Source of the DNA: Chthoniobacterales bacterium | GTDB taxonomy: Bacteria; Verrucomicrobiota; Verrucomicrobiia; Chthoniobacterales; UBA6821 | NCBI GenBank assembly: GCA_019747895.1 | Contig: JAIEQF010000009.1 | Coordinates: 1-63,245 of the forward strand | Length of the DNA stretch: 63,245 nt | Direction: 5' to 3' | In this document: positions 1-8,020 of the stretch, one piece after another | Layout: each line of letters opens with the position of its first letter | Position numbering within the stretch: the stretch's first letter is position 1 | The notes under the pieces: generated by a model | The model's input: only the letters and a program-made list of their open reading frames with translations | The model's database searches: none | What the model was told of the DNA's origin: nothing | Position numbers and translations under genes: made by a program

Positions 1-8
1 ATAAAATA

Positions 9-1118
9 GGGGTCGGTTCCGTTATTTCGATAATTTGGTGCCATAGCAATTATTTTTTCTTTTGTGTAAGGCTACTCTTAATGTGCTTACAGCTCCAGCT
101 TTTAACTCATGAGCAATCCATTTAAGCGGCAAGGTAGTTTGAGATCTAATACATTCAGCAATTTCTGCCTTAACAGGATCCATGCGTGGCAACGAAGCTA
201 GATCATCAGGTTTTAATTTCAGCTCTTTTAGTTTTTCTTGAATCAACCTACGTCCTTTTACCTCCATTGTTTCATCAGTTTCAACTGGAAGATGAATTTC
301 TTTTTTTGGAACAGCATTCATCTTTTCAAATAGTCGCTCCACAAAATCCTTCGCTCCAAATTTCCAACCGCGCCTAATAATTTTGTAAGCAGCCTCCCCA
401 CCGAGACCTTCTGCCGCACAGCGATCATTCATTAATTTTGAAAAATCTCTTTGTCCTGCAGCGTCATCATTTCCAATTCCGTGTTCTCCCAACAAGCGAT
501 CGACCCGCAACCAATGAACTCGTTTGTAAGATGGCTTTAAATATTCACCAAAACTACTCCACGGAAAACTTTCCAACGGCGCTCCATTTTTGAGAAGATA
601 GGCACGAGCTGGATTGAGATGAACATAGTCACAAACTTTTCTGAGATAGTAATTATCAGAACCATCAACGATGAGAGACTTATATCGTCCTGCAAAAAGA
701 TGCCCCCATTTTTGATGCCGCGCATTGAAGCGTTGCGTGTAAACGGCAAGCAACCATTTCATCCCGTCAACTAATGTTGGCTTGGGTGTCTCAAGAACCA
801 AATGAAAATGATTTTTCATCAAACAATAAGCATGCACCTGCCAATCGGCCTTAACACAAGCTTCGCCTAATGTTTTTAAAAAACTCCTCCGATCATGATC
901 ATCAAAAAAAATGTCTTCACCTCGATCCCCGCGATTCATCACATGGTAAATCGCCCCTTCATATTCAATACGTATTTGTCTTGGCATCCAGAGGACCTAC
1001 CAGAAAGCACGTCTCTTTTCAATTACATTCGCTTGAGCAAAGCAAAAAAATGAGTGCCAGCTCATTAATGAAAATAATGCACCTGGCACCAAATTAGCGA
1101 AATAACGGAACCGACCCC
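9..1118. mobile_element. RAYT transposase unit with inverted repeat ends
   Basis: The two ends are inverted copies of one another. Positions 9-43 read GGGGTCGGTTCCGTTATTTC and on, ending TTGGTGCCA. Positions 1084-1118 are the reverse complement with a small internal difference. Between them lies one REP-associated tyrosine transposase gene, and its stop codon lies inside the left repeat. Next to the right end is a short hairpin-forming stretch (about 1048-1090, containing GTGCCAGCTCAT and CTGGCAC). Beyond it come further direct copies of GACCCCTTT at 1123, 1136, 1147 and 1159. This is the layout expected of a single-copy RAYT with its flanking REP-like sequences. Confidence 0.75.
22..987 (-). 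CDS. REP-associated tyrosine transposase (Y1_Tnp/HUH family)
   Basis: The product is 321 residues. The N-terminal 130 residues match the Y1 transposase (TnpA_REP, RAYT) family: the metal-binding HUH motif is H60-F61-H62 in MKNHFHLVLE, and the likely catalytic tyrosine is Y121 in DYVHLNPARA. Enzymes of this class nick and rejoin single-stranded DNA at REP-type hairpins and are usually domesticated single-copy genes. The C-terminal half carries a basic helical region (about 280-315) that could bind DNA, as in other long RAYTs. The stop codon lies inside the left inverted repeat, so element end and gene end coincide. The family is secure; mobility is not shown. Confidence 0.9.
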   Translation of the reverse strand: MPRQIRIEYEGAIYHVMNRGDRGEDIFFDDHDRRSFLKTLGEACVKADWQVHAYCLMKNHFHLVLETPKPTLVDGMKWLLAVYTQRFNARHQKWGHLFAGRYKSLIVDGSDNYYLRKVCDYVHLNPARAYLLKNGAPLESFPWSSFGEYLKPSYKRVHWLRVDRLLGEHGIGNDDAAGQRDFSKLMNDRCAAEGLGGEAAYKIIRRGWKFGAKDFVERLFEKMNAVPKKEIHLPVETDETMEVKGRRLIQEKLKELKLKPDDLASLPRMDPVKAEIAECIRSQTTLPLKWIAHELKAGAVSTLRVALHKRKNNCYGTKLSK

Positions 1119-1170
1119 TTTTGACCCCTTTTTCCGACCCCTTTTTGACCCCTTTTCTGACCCCTTTACT
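1114..1170. repeat. Direct repeats of GACCCCTTTT beside the RAYT unit
   Basis: Five copies of GACCCCTTT start at 1114, 1123, 1136, 1147 and 1159, spaced 9-13 bases. The first belongs to the right inverted repeat of the RAYT unit. The array ends just before the stop codon of the neighbouring minus-strand gene. It may be a slipped or partly duplicated element end. Confidence 0.7.
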
Positions 1171-1172
1171 TT

Positions 1173-1529
1173 TTACTTTTGAATTGGCGAACCAAACTTC
1201 CCAAGTACGACTTCAATTGTCTTGAAAAAATTCTGAAGCTTTTCAGTTTCACGAGCATAGCTTCCCATCTGATCTCGAGGAATCCGGGATGCCATGCTCC
1301 TGCGCGTTTGCATACTAGAGGAAACTAGATCTCTTAATTTAGTAGCTACCAACAATTGGCTCGTTTTTGAATCTCCTGCCTCTTTTTTTATTGAGTCCGT
1401 TAAGACTTCTTCGGTTAATAAAGCTGAAGAGTCTTCTGAAGAACTAAAAGTAGCTAATAATTGTTTTGCACAGTCAAGTACTTGACTTGCATTAAGCACT
1501 GTTTTCTCTGCGGCATTAGCTTGAGACAA
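1173..1529 (-). CDS. Small hypothetical protein, candidate secretion-locus partner
   Basis: The product is 118 residues, helical and Ser/Thr-rich, without signal peptide or membrane segment. I do not recognise the family. It starts 17 bases after the stop of the 249-residue gene, and both proteins begin Met-Ser-Gln, so the two are probably co-transcribed downstream of the CesT-type chaperone. A polar N-terminus without a Sec signal fits a type III secreted protein or a small accessory factor; this rests on context only. The RAYT unit lies immediately downstream and may have cut off or replaced what once followed. Confidence 0.55.
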   Translation of the reverse strand: MSQANAAEKTVLNASQVLDCAKQLLATFSSSEDSSALLTEEVLTDSIKKEAGDSKTSQLLVATKLRDLVSSSMQTRRSMASRIPRDQMGSYARETEKLQNFFKTIEVVLGKFGSPIQK

Positions 1530-1546
1530 ACCAGCTGAACTAATCT

Positions 1547-2296
1547 CTACTTTTTTTTTGAGACTTTCCCAGTTTGAGAATCATAGGATAAGCCAACAGC
1601 ATCTAATCCTGCTAGAGCTTCCTTATATTCCTTCAACGCGTTGTCATGTGCCGCTTGCTTCGACAAAGCATCCTGACGCGTCGCTATGTTGCTCAAACTG
1701 GATAAAGAATCAACTGGTTTTGGATTGTTTCTAAGTGTGATATTAGCTTCTCTGAAACGATCAAATGCCTCCCTCTGTTGTTTATCAGCAATTTTGATAT
1801 CGATGACTTCTTTATATCCTGCTACTTCATCAGGTGAAAGGCCTAGTTGATCCAAAATTTCTGCATGCTTTTTCTGCTGTGGTGCATTTGGTTCATCATG
1901 CACTCCAGTACGACCCTCTAGTCCAGATTTATAACTTGGACTTAGATCTCGAGGTTCTGGTGAAGATTCTGTAGGATGGAGTACTACTTGTTGTTTACTA
2001 TTTTGGTATGCCTGATCTTTAGCTGCATATCCGTCCAGAACCTCTTTGCTTGTAGGCTTTAGATTCATGGTTAAAGGATCTGACGGCTTATTCCCTCCAG
2101 AGCCAAAAAGAAGACTCTTGAGCCAGCCAAAAAAACCAGATGGTTTTGGATTTGCGAGACCTTTAGCAACGGTTGAGCCATTCATATGACCAACTTGACG
2201 TTTTACATCATCAACACCAAAGCCTGAGTCTGCAGAACCCATACTTGTTATGCTATCTGATCTATTTGACCTGCCTTGTCCTGAAATTTGACTCAT
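1547..2296 (-). CDS. Hypothetical Ser/Gly-rich protein, candidate type III cargo
   Basis: The product is 249 residues. The first 50 are rich in Ser, Gly and Asn with no Sec signal, which is typical of type III secretion signals. Residues 53-65 form a short hydrophobic block (SGFFGWLKSLLFG). It resembles the SGF...WLFG block at the start of the shared domain in the large protein encoded at 5511-7472, but the rest of that domain is not obvious here. The remainder is charged and helical, with Pro-rich linkers. It follows the chaperone gene on the same strand with a 73-base gap, so it is a plausible chaperone client. The function is unknown. Confidence 0.6.
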   Translation of the reverse strand: MSQISGQGRSNRSDSITSMGSADSGFGVDDVKRQVGHMNGSTVAKGLANPKPSGFFGWLKSLLFGSGGNKPSDPLTMNLKPTSKEVLDGYAAKDQAYQNSKQQVVLHPTESSPEPRDLSPSYKSGLEGRTGVHDEPNAPQQKKHAEILDQLGLSPDEVAGYKEVIDIKIADKQQREAFDRFREANITLRNNPKPVDSLSSLSNIATRQDALSKQAAHDNALKEYKEALAGLDAVGLSYDSQTGKVSKKK

Positions 2297-2369
2297 AATA
2301 TTTAAAAAGTTGAAGTGTTAATTAAACTAAAGTGTGTTAGTTGGTGCAGTTTGTTATAGTCGTTTATTT

Positions 2370-2885
2370 CTAAGCGTAGCTTCCTAGAGCAGGAGCGGCT
2401 GGGGCTGCTTCAGCAGCGTCTGCTGGAGCCGGTGCGGCGTCTGCGGTTTTGTTTTCGGATCCAGGAGGGAGTTTTCCTTCGGCTTCGCCACCGGCTAGGC
2501 GTTGGTTCCAAAAAAGTGCTGTGTCGCTAAATCCTTTGAGCAATTCTTGAAAGCGTAAGAATTCCATGCCTTCCATTTTTTCTTGGTAGCACATGAAGAC
2601 GCTCAACGTTGCAGGATCAACGCCAAGCGTTGCTCCACCTGTGCCGGCCCAAAGAAGATTGGCCTCGAGCAGTTCAGGATAAAATTTTTCTGTTTGATAC
2701 GGCATCAAGGTCCCGACGATGCTGGAAAAAATCAACGCGCCAGTCTCTTCGTTTGCTTCGAGGTCAATCGTCACACGATCATCAAAGCGCAAGGAGCAAA
2801 GTCCATCGTTGCTCGGCTTCAGATCAGGCAAGCCAACGCTTTTGCCTAAATCTTTTAAAAGGTCGTTAAAGTGTTCGATGGACAT
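2370..2885 (-). CDS. CesT-family type III secretion chaperone
   Basis: From ATG 2885 the product is 171 residues; an upstream in-frame ATG at 2942 would add 19 residues outside the family's usual start. Residues 1-130 fit the CesT/Tir-chaperone fold: an N-terminal helix (EHFNDLLKDLGKSVGL), beta strands around RFDDRVTIDLEANEETGAL, the hallmark LLEANLLWAGTGGATLGVDP, and a C-terminal helix ending in FWNQRL. A Pro/Ala-rich tail follows. Such small acidic proteins dimerise, bind the N-terminus of a cargo and deliver it to the type III export apparatus. Cargo is normally encoded next door, which makes both the minus-strand genes downstream and the divergent plus-strand cluster candidates. No export-apparatus gene is present in the window. 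Confidence 0.85.
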   Translation of the reverse strand: MSIEHFNDLLKDLGKSVGLPDLKPSNDGLCSLRFDDRVTIDLEANEETGALIFSSIVGTLMPYQTEKFYPELLEANLLWAGTGGATLGVDPATLSVFMCYQEKMEGMEFLRFQELLKGFSDTALFWNQRLAGGEAEGKLPPGSENKTADAAPAPADAAEAAPAAPALGSYA

Positions 2886-3006
2886 AATTTTTACAGGTAA
2901 TTGATGGAATTTTTTTGATGTCATTAAAAAGCTAGCACTCAAAGGTTCAATTGCAACTTTTTTTTAGTTTGGATCTTTCATGCGCACCGCGACGGGGGCT
3001 TTCTCC

Positions 3007-3036
3007 TTGACAGCTAGAGTATGGCACTGCTCTCAT
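3007..3036 (+). promoter_or_regulatory. Possible sigma70-type promoter of the secretion cluster
   Basis: A perfect TTGACA at 3007-3012 is followed 18 bases later by TCTCAT (3031-3036; 4 of 6 matches to TATAAT). It sits in the 200-base divergent spacer ahead of the plus-strand genes. The -10 match is weak, so this is only a suggestion. Confidence 0.25.
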
Positions 3037-3088
3037 CAAACTTCTGCAAGCCTCAGGAAGAAAAAAACCAACACTCCGATTTTGACTT

Positions 3089-4621
3089 ATGAACTCTTTA
3101 TCATCTCCATCGCTCTCGAGAACTTATTCTTTTGTTGAGCCCTCGCAAGAAGAGCTCAGTGCAGCGACGCAAAATTCTCTTCAAAAATTTCAAGATGTTG
3201 CCCGAGGCAATCCTGAGGCCGATCGGTTGATCATGAGCAAGGATGGCCTCGACATCACTCCTGCCCCACGTCCTTTTTATGGAATTCCTCTTCAGTTTAT
3301 TTTTGGAAAATCACAGACAGAAGTCAGTGAAAACAAAGCGATCTTGGAACAGTTCCAAGAAGCCTTGCTGACTCGTTATGGCGCTAGGGTTACCAGTTTT
3401 GCTTGCCCAACGTTGGGCAGTCGGATCACACAAGGCTCGCGCCTCAATGCCGCGACGGTTCAGCAAGTTCTTAAAGATGCTGACCTCTTTGAAAACATTC
3501 TGAAGGAATGTGATCGTGTCATTCAAGAAGCCGTCGTCACGGATGCCGCAGCAACGTTGGCTTGTGCTGAATTTAATAAAACTGCTAGTGACTATGACAA
3601 GCAGTACGCTAAAGCAAAACAAGTCGTCGCCCTCAGTGAGAGCAAGAGAAATCAAGTGAATCAATTTATTGATGATTACATTAGCCGCCAAAATTTGCCC
3701 CCCGAAAGTCCCGAACGCCAAGCGCTGCAGCAACTGAAAACCCTTTGGAGAGCAGCCAAACAGGAACCCGGAGAAGGTTCAGGTGATGACTTGGCCCTCT
3801 TTGAGGCTATTGCGAATGAAGGAGAAGATCGCTATATCCTCAATAAAGAGGCAACTCAAGTTGTGGCCGCACCGCGGATGCTAACAGGATGGACTGGCGC
3901 GGCTTTCCAAGTTGTTGTTGGAAGAGACACGACTTCTACTCAAGAAAATCGCCGCACCATTGATGCCCTGCATCGAGCTCTCGACAAAAAATATGGCCAT
4001 GCCATTGCCAACTTTGCTTTCCCAACGGCACTAGCACGCAAAGAACGCGGATCGCGCCTAGATGCCAAGACGATTCAAGAGACCCTGCAAAGAGCGCGCC
4101 AGGCGAGTGAGCTTTTGAATGATCCACAAATCACACCTCTGATTAATGATGCCATCACGACTTCTCAAGATGCACGCATTGGAGAACATCGCTATCGGCA
4201 AGCCACCATCGCTCGTCAAGAAGCTGGCAAAGACAAGGACATTAAGCTTGCAGCAGCTCATGAAGCGTATGCTCATGCTGAAAAAACCATCCTCGACCAC
4301 CTTGCCGATCATGCGATTGATCGAAATATCACGATCAATCACAGCTCTCGCTTCCTCCATCTCTGGTTTGATGAGGCACGAGCCCGTTTTAGTAAAACTC
4401 AGGCTAGTCCCTCTGCTCCTCCAGCAAACGATTCCGATTCCTTTGGAGATAGAGCATCTCGCAGCAGGCAGCCTTCTGTTGTAATACCAGCCACTAATCC
4501 AAATCATCGCCCTGAGGAAGATAATGTTGACGATATTCAATCCGCTGTCGCAATCCCATCTGCACCTCCATTTTCAGCTATTCCCATCGCAGAAGTTGTA
4601 AATGGAAACGGGAAGTTTTAG
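3089..4621 (+). CDS. Candidate secreted protein with duplicated novel domain
   Basis: The product is 510 residues with no Sec signal, a Ser-rich N-terminus (MNSLSSPSLSRTYSF) and a Pro/Ser/Asp-rich disordered tail (about 438-510). It is an internal duplication: residues 36-140 and 238-345 share a core readable as EN(K/R)..I...(F/L)..AL..(R/K)YG..(V/I)..FA.P, followed by GSRL.A.T(V/I)Q..L..A. Each copy is followed by a matching helical stretch of about 80 residues. The same ~100-residue domain recurs in the next two genes. I know no family with this pattern. The N-terminus, the tail and the divergent chaperone suggest a type III cargo protein. The gene is followed by a 12-base gap and the next paralogue. 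Confidence 0.75.
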   Translation: MNSLSSPSLSRTYSFVEPSQEELSAATQNSLQKFQDVARGNPEADRLIMSKDGLDITPAPRPFYGIPLQFIFGKSQTEVSENKAILEQFQEALLTRYGARVTSFACPTLGSRITQGSRLNAATVQQVLKDADLFENILKECDRVIQEAVVTDAAATLACAEFNKTASDYDKQYAKAKQVVALSESKRNQVNQFIDDYISRQNLPPESPERQALQQLKTLWRAAKQEPGEGSGDDLALFEAIANEGEDRYILNKEATQVVAAPRMLTGWTGAAFQVVVGRDTTSTQENRRTIDALHRALDKKYGHAIANFAFPTALARKERGSRLDAKTIQETLQRARQASELLNDPQITPLINDAITTSQDARIGEHRYRQATIARQEAGKDKDIKLAAAHEAYAHAEKTILDHLADHAIDRNITINHSSRFLHLWFDEARARFSKTQASPSAPPANDSDSFGDRASRSRQPSVVIPATNPNHRPEEDNVDDIQSAVAIPSAPPFSAIPIAEVVNGNGKF

Positions 4622-4633
4622 AACAAGCCAGAC

Positions 4634-5500
4634 ATGCCTCTCTCCGTTGAGCATTTCAAACAAGCTGCAGCTCAGTATCCCGACGCTGAGGCCTTGATCA
4701 ATCTGCCTGAAAATAAAGGCATCATCAGCGCCAAAGCCCCTCGCATGGGGATACTGGGCATCTTTGGCGCAGGAAGTTATTTTGATGAATTGGAAAAAAG
4801 TCGCGCCATTGTCAGTGAGTTTAAAACAGCTCTTAAAGAAAAATATGGTGAAGAGATTACTGATTTTGTTTTTTCATCCACGCTCGAAGGAGAGGCTGCC
4901 GCTTCTAGCCTCAAGAGTCGCACGGTAACGACTGTATTAAAACAAGCAGAGCTCTTGGATCTTCTGAAGCAAGCAATCGTCGACACCATCACCGACGAGC
5001 AGGCAGAACCTGAGCCTGCAGATTCTCCTTTTCGAAATGTACCAGGAGAAGGTCAGCGTATTTTTTCAAAAGAAACCGTTCGCCTCATCAAAAAAGCTTA
5101 CTACGATTGTTTTGAAGCCGCATTCAAGACAATGTTCCAGCGGAGCGATATAGATCCTCACGCGCTGCCGTCCATGAGCAGGTCACAAGAAGCAGTGAAG
5201 AGCGATCTCCAAAGAGCAGGACTCGGAGACTCGTCTCGCTTTGTTTCGGGATATTTTCCAGTGAAAGCCATGCGCGCCGCCATGGAAAATAATATTGAAG
5301 TGAATGAAACGATACTGGCTCCTTTGAAACCACCTGTACCAGCTCGAGCAGTCTACACAAAAGCTGCACAACGATCCTCTTCCATGGCTACTGCTTCCAT
5401 CGCCACCTCTTCCGAGACCTCTACTCCGATATCAGAAGCTACTCCCGTTTCTCCTGTGCAAAGCGCCCTGCGCATTGATGATCCGGAGTGGAATATTTAA
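4634..5500 (+). CDS. Candidate secreted protein with one copy of the shared domain
   Basis: The product is 288 residues. Residues 8-115 hold one copy of the domain shared with its neighbours; the core is SEFKTALKEKYGEEITDFVF, followed by SLKSRTVTTVLKQAELL. Residues 143-225 are helical and less clearly related. Residues 240-275 are Ser/Thr/Pro-rich and probably disordered. There is no signal peptide or membrane segment. Stop and next start are only about 10 bases apart on either side, so the three paralogues form one transcription unit. The function is unknown; by position and composition it is a candidate type III effector or needle-tip accessory. Confidence 0.7.
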   Translation: MPLSVEHFKQAAAQYPDAEALINLPENKGIISAKAPRMGILGIFGAGSYFDELEKSRAIVSEFKTALKEKYGEEITDFVFSSTLEGEAAASSLKSRTVTTVLKQAELLDLLKQAIVDTITDEQAEPEPADSPFRNVPGEGQRIFSKETVRLIKKAYYDCFEAAFKTMFQRSDIDPHALPSMSRSQEAVKSDLQRAGLGDSSRFVSGYFPVKAMRAAMENNIEVNETILAPLKPPVPARAVYTKAAQRSSSMATASIATSSETSTPISEATPVSPVQSALRIDDPEWNI

Positions 5501-5510
5501 AACCCAGCCC

Positions 5511-7472
5511 ATGTCTGCTCTCGCCTCTCCATCAAGTTCAACAAAGCCTCACGACCTGTCGATTTATCAGGATTTCGTCGGTGGGGCTGCGCAGGATGAT
5601 GATGTTGTTTTAAATATTGATAAAGCGACAGCAACTGTCTCAGGCCAAGCTGTCACATCCGGTTTTCAAAAACTCTATCGTTGGCTCTTTGGCCAAAACA
5701 AAAGTGCCATCGTTGAAGATTTTAGTGCGGCCTTGGAAGCCAAGTACGGAAAGGATGTAGCGAGCTTTGCTTTTTCTGATGATCAAAAACAACAAGCACT
5801 CAATGCTGGCTTGAGTAAAAGCATGATTAAGCAGGTCATCGAGAATGCGAGTTTGGCTAGAAGTGCAAAGGACGATATTGAAGCTTATGTCCAAAAAGCG
5901 AAGTGGAATATTGAGATAGCTCAAAAAGCTAATCCGGAAATAAACATTGCAGACCTTCTTAGAAAATTTGAAAAAGTTAACGATTTTGCAAACCGTCAAT
6001 TACGTGATTTCAAAAATATCGAGGCCCTGAAAGCCGCATTGCAGGAGGCCATCACGGTGGCGACGACCTCCAAAATATTTGTGGAGAATATAGACATAGA
6101 GCTGCATTCGGCAGATGAAAGCGCGCTCTCGAACTCGCCAACCACTGTAGCTGCAGTTGCGGAATCAGGTGGTGTTAATTCCGTTAACGCAGACCCGTTC
6201 TCCATAGTTAACGATACTCAGATGGAAGATAGCGATACTGTTTGGAGAGATGTTCCTGATGCACCGATGACAGAAGAAGCTTTGCAAGCTGCTTTAAATG
6301 CTACTCGTCTCCAGCATAAAAAGGTCATGTCCGAACTAGAGGCCCGTTTTAGAAAGAATCCAAAGGCCTTAGAAGCTCAGTTAGAAAACTTATCAAGGAT
6401 TGCAATTCATGCAATTCAACAAACCGCTCCTCAGCTAGCAGTTTTTGCTCATTACGTTAATGCTGATCCTTCAGCTTGTTTTCATTTAGACATTCATGGC
6501 TCTGTCGTCGTACGTCCTCCTAGCGCCGCTAATCCACCATCTCAACTAACAGCGGAAGAAAATCAAAAAATTTGGCATCTGCTTTGTCACACCTTGGAAA
6601 CTTGTTATGGCAAACCGCTCCTGCAACGAATGATTCCGGAAGAGAAACGCCAAGAGTTGTTTTCATCTTCATTAACAGCGGGTCATCTAAACCAATTATT
6701 TAATGATATCCAATGTGCCCTAGAAGCTGATCTAGATTTTCTAAAGAGCCAGCCATTCATTGTAGATGAAAAGTATTGCGATGCATTATCAACTAATCGT
6801 CAGTTATCTCAAGAGGCACTTGAAGCCGAACAGCAACTTGCGACGCATGGAACATATTCCATTCAACTTGCTCGCAAACTCTTTGATATAGGAGTGCTCA
6901 CTGCTGGCTATCATACAGGAGGCCTCGTAGCTGTTGGCGTGGGAACAACTGTTGCTGCTGTGACAGGAATCACACTTCCAGTCATTCCTTTGACTCTTGT
7001 TGCTTCTGCTTTTTGCTCATTTGTGGCTGGGAGAATTGTTGGTTCTAGAATAAGCACCGATGTCGGTTCTTTTGCAGCTAATCGCGCGGCTGCTTACACG
7101 ATCGGAAGCACTAGTACTGAAATAGTGAGTGCGCCTTTAATGGATTCCTTTAGAGGCTACCTCACGCACTCTTTAGCTGACACCTTTGTTGGTCCAGGGG
7201 GCGCTCATGCCATCACTTTTTTAACCAAGTTTTTTTTAGAAGAAGAAGGCGCAATCGTTGCTGATTGCCTACGCCATGCCTGCATCGGAAATGTCGTCAA
7301 TGGAATTGATATTGAAAACCTTCCTGCTCCCCCTAATGTAATACGTCCTGCTCAGGCAGCTGATATCGATTTTCGTATGCTTGACCTTGTTCAAACAATG
7401 TTTACTGCAGCAGACCAACTCTCTCCTCCTGCCTCACAGGAGGCGCAATCAAGAACAAGAGTGCGTCTTTGA
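5511..7472 (+). CDS. Large candidate secreted protein with shared domain and membrane hairpin
   Basis: The ATG at 5511 gives 653 residues (MSALASPSSSTKPH...) and is preferred over an in-frame ATG at 5475 that would overlap the previous gene. Residues 20-120 are a clear copy of the shared domain (VEDFSAALEAKYGKDVASFA). Residues 315-411 are a second, weaker copy (IWHLLCHTLETCYGKP...). Around residues 462-511 two adjacent hydrophobic Gly/Val-rich segments could form a membrane hairpin, a feature of type III translocators and of membrane-inserting effectors. A second Ala/Gly-rich helical stretch follows before a charged tail. I do not recognise the whole protein. Confidence 0.7.
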   Translation: MSALASPSSSTKPHDLSIYQDFVGGAAQDDDVVLNIDKATATVSGQAVTSGFQKLYRWLFGQNKSAIVEDFSAALEAKYGKDVASFAFSDDQKQQALNAGLSKSMIKQVIENASLARSAKDDIEAYVQKAKWNIEIAQKANPEINIADLLRKFEKVNDFANRQLRDFKNIEALKAALQEAITVATTSKIFVENIDIELHSADESALSNSPTTVAAVAESGGVNSVNADPFSIVNDTQMEDSDTVWRDVPDAPMTEEALQAALNATRLQHKKVMSELEARFRKNPKALEAQLENLSRIAIHAIQQTAPQLAVFAHYVNADPSACFHLDIHGSVVVRPPSAANPPSQLTAEENQKIWHLLCHTLETCYGKPLLQRMIPEEKRQELFSSSLTAGHLNQLFNDIQCALEADLDFLKSQPFIVDEKYCDALSTNRQLSQEALEAEQQLATHGTYSIQLARKLFDIGVLTAGYHTGGLVAVGVGTTVAAVTGITLPVIPLTLVASAFCSFVAGRIVGSRISTDVGSFAANRAAAYTIGSTSTEIVSAPLMDSFRGYLTHSLADTFVGPGGAHAITFLTKFFLEEEGAIVADCLRHACIGNVVNGIDIENLPAPPNVIRPAQAADIDFRMLDLVQTMFTAADQLSPPASQEAQSRTRVRL

Positions 7473-7491
7473 TTAACCCTAATATTTCATC

Positions 7492-7968
7492 GTGCAAAAA
7501 TTTCTCCTCACGTTACTTTCAATCGGAGCTCTTGTTTTTCTAGCAGGCTGCGAAACTATTCAAGTTCAAAACAGAACTGACCGACGCGCCATCGATGCCT
7601 CGATTGCTCAGGAAAAGCCAGGAAACTACTACATCGGACGTCGTTTTTACAAAGTTGATTATCACATGTGGGGTTGGGTGAAAAAGCCGGGCGAGCCGTG
7701 GAAACAGGCTCAGCTCGTAATGATGAATGAACAAAAAATGTTAGCTCCCAATCGAGCTCAAGGTAAAATTGGTTCTGACAATGACTATGAGTATTTTCTC
7801 TACGGCTTCTATTCTGGCGATAAAGTCTACGAGCCAGCGAGTGATCATTTTTACCCGGAGTTTGTCTTAACCAAAGCTGTTCTTATTGACAAGGCTGCTC
7901 CACTCATCTATCCCGATAGTCGCTGGAAAGATCCAAAAATCAGGTTTCTTTCTGGGCCCGAATATTAG
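7492..7968 (+). CDS. Hypothetical lipoprotein
   Basis: The product is 158 residues from a GTG start. The N-terminus is a lipoprotein signal (MQKFLLTLLSIGALVFLAGC) with lipobox LAGC, so the mature protein should be lipid-anchored through the Cys at residue 20. The mature part is aromatic and basic (GRRFYKVDYHMWGWVKKPGE) and ends FLSGPEY. No known domain is recognised. It begins 20 bases after the large candidate cargo gene and probably belongs to the same unit. Confidence 0.7.
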   Translation: MQKFLLTLLSIGALVFLAGCETIQVQNRTDRRAIDASIAQEKPGNYYIGRRFYKVDYHMWGWVKKPGEPWKQAQLVMMNEQKMLAPNRAQGKIGSDNDYEYFLYGFYSGDKVYEPASDHFYPEFVLTKAVLIDKAAPLIYPDSRWKDPKIRFLSGPEY

Positions 7969-8020
7969 CTGCTTCCGAGCAGTTGAAGTTAGAAATTCAA
8001 TCGTCAAAAAATCACCCTCT

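Noticed and set aside
3022-3038. Sigma54-type promoter (TGGCAC...) before the secretion cluster
   Set aside because: TGGCAC is present, but the required GC element at the -12 position is missing.
5475-5511. Earlier ATG for the large candidate cargo gene
   Set aside because: It would overlap the end of the preceding gene by 26 bases. The ATG at 5511 gives the same short spacing and Ser-rich start as its sister genes.
7886-8020. 45-residue N-terminal extension of the SUMF1-like gene
   Set aside because: It lies in the upstream lipoprotein gene, and the signal peptide begins only at ATG 8021.
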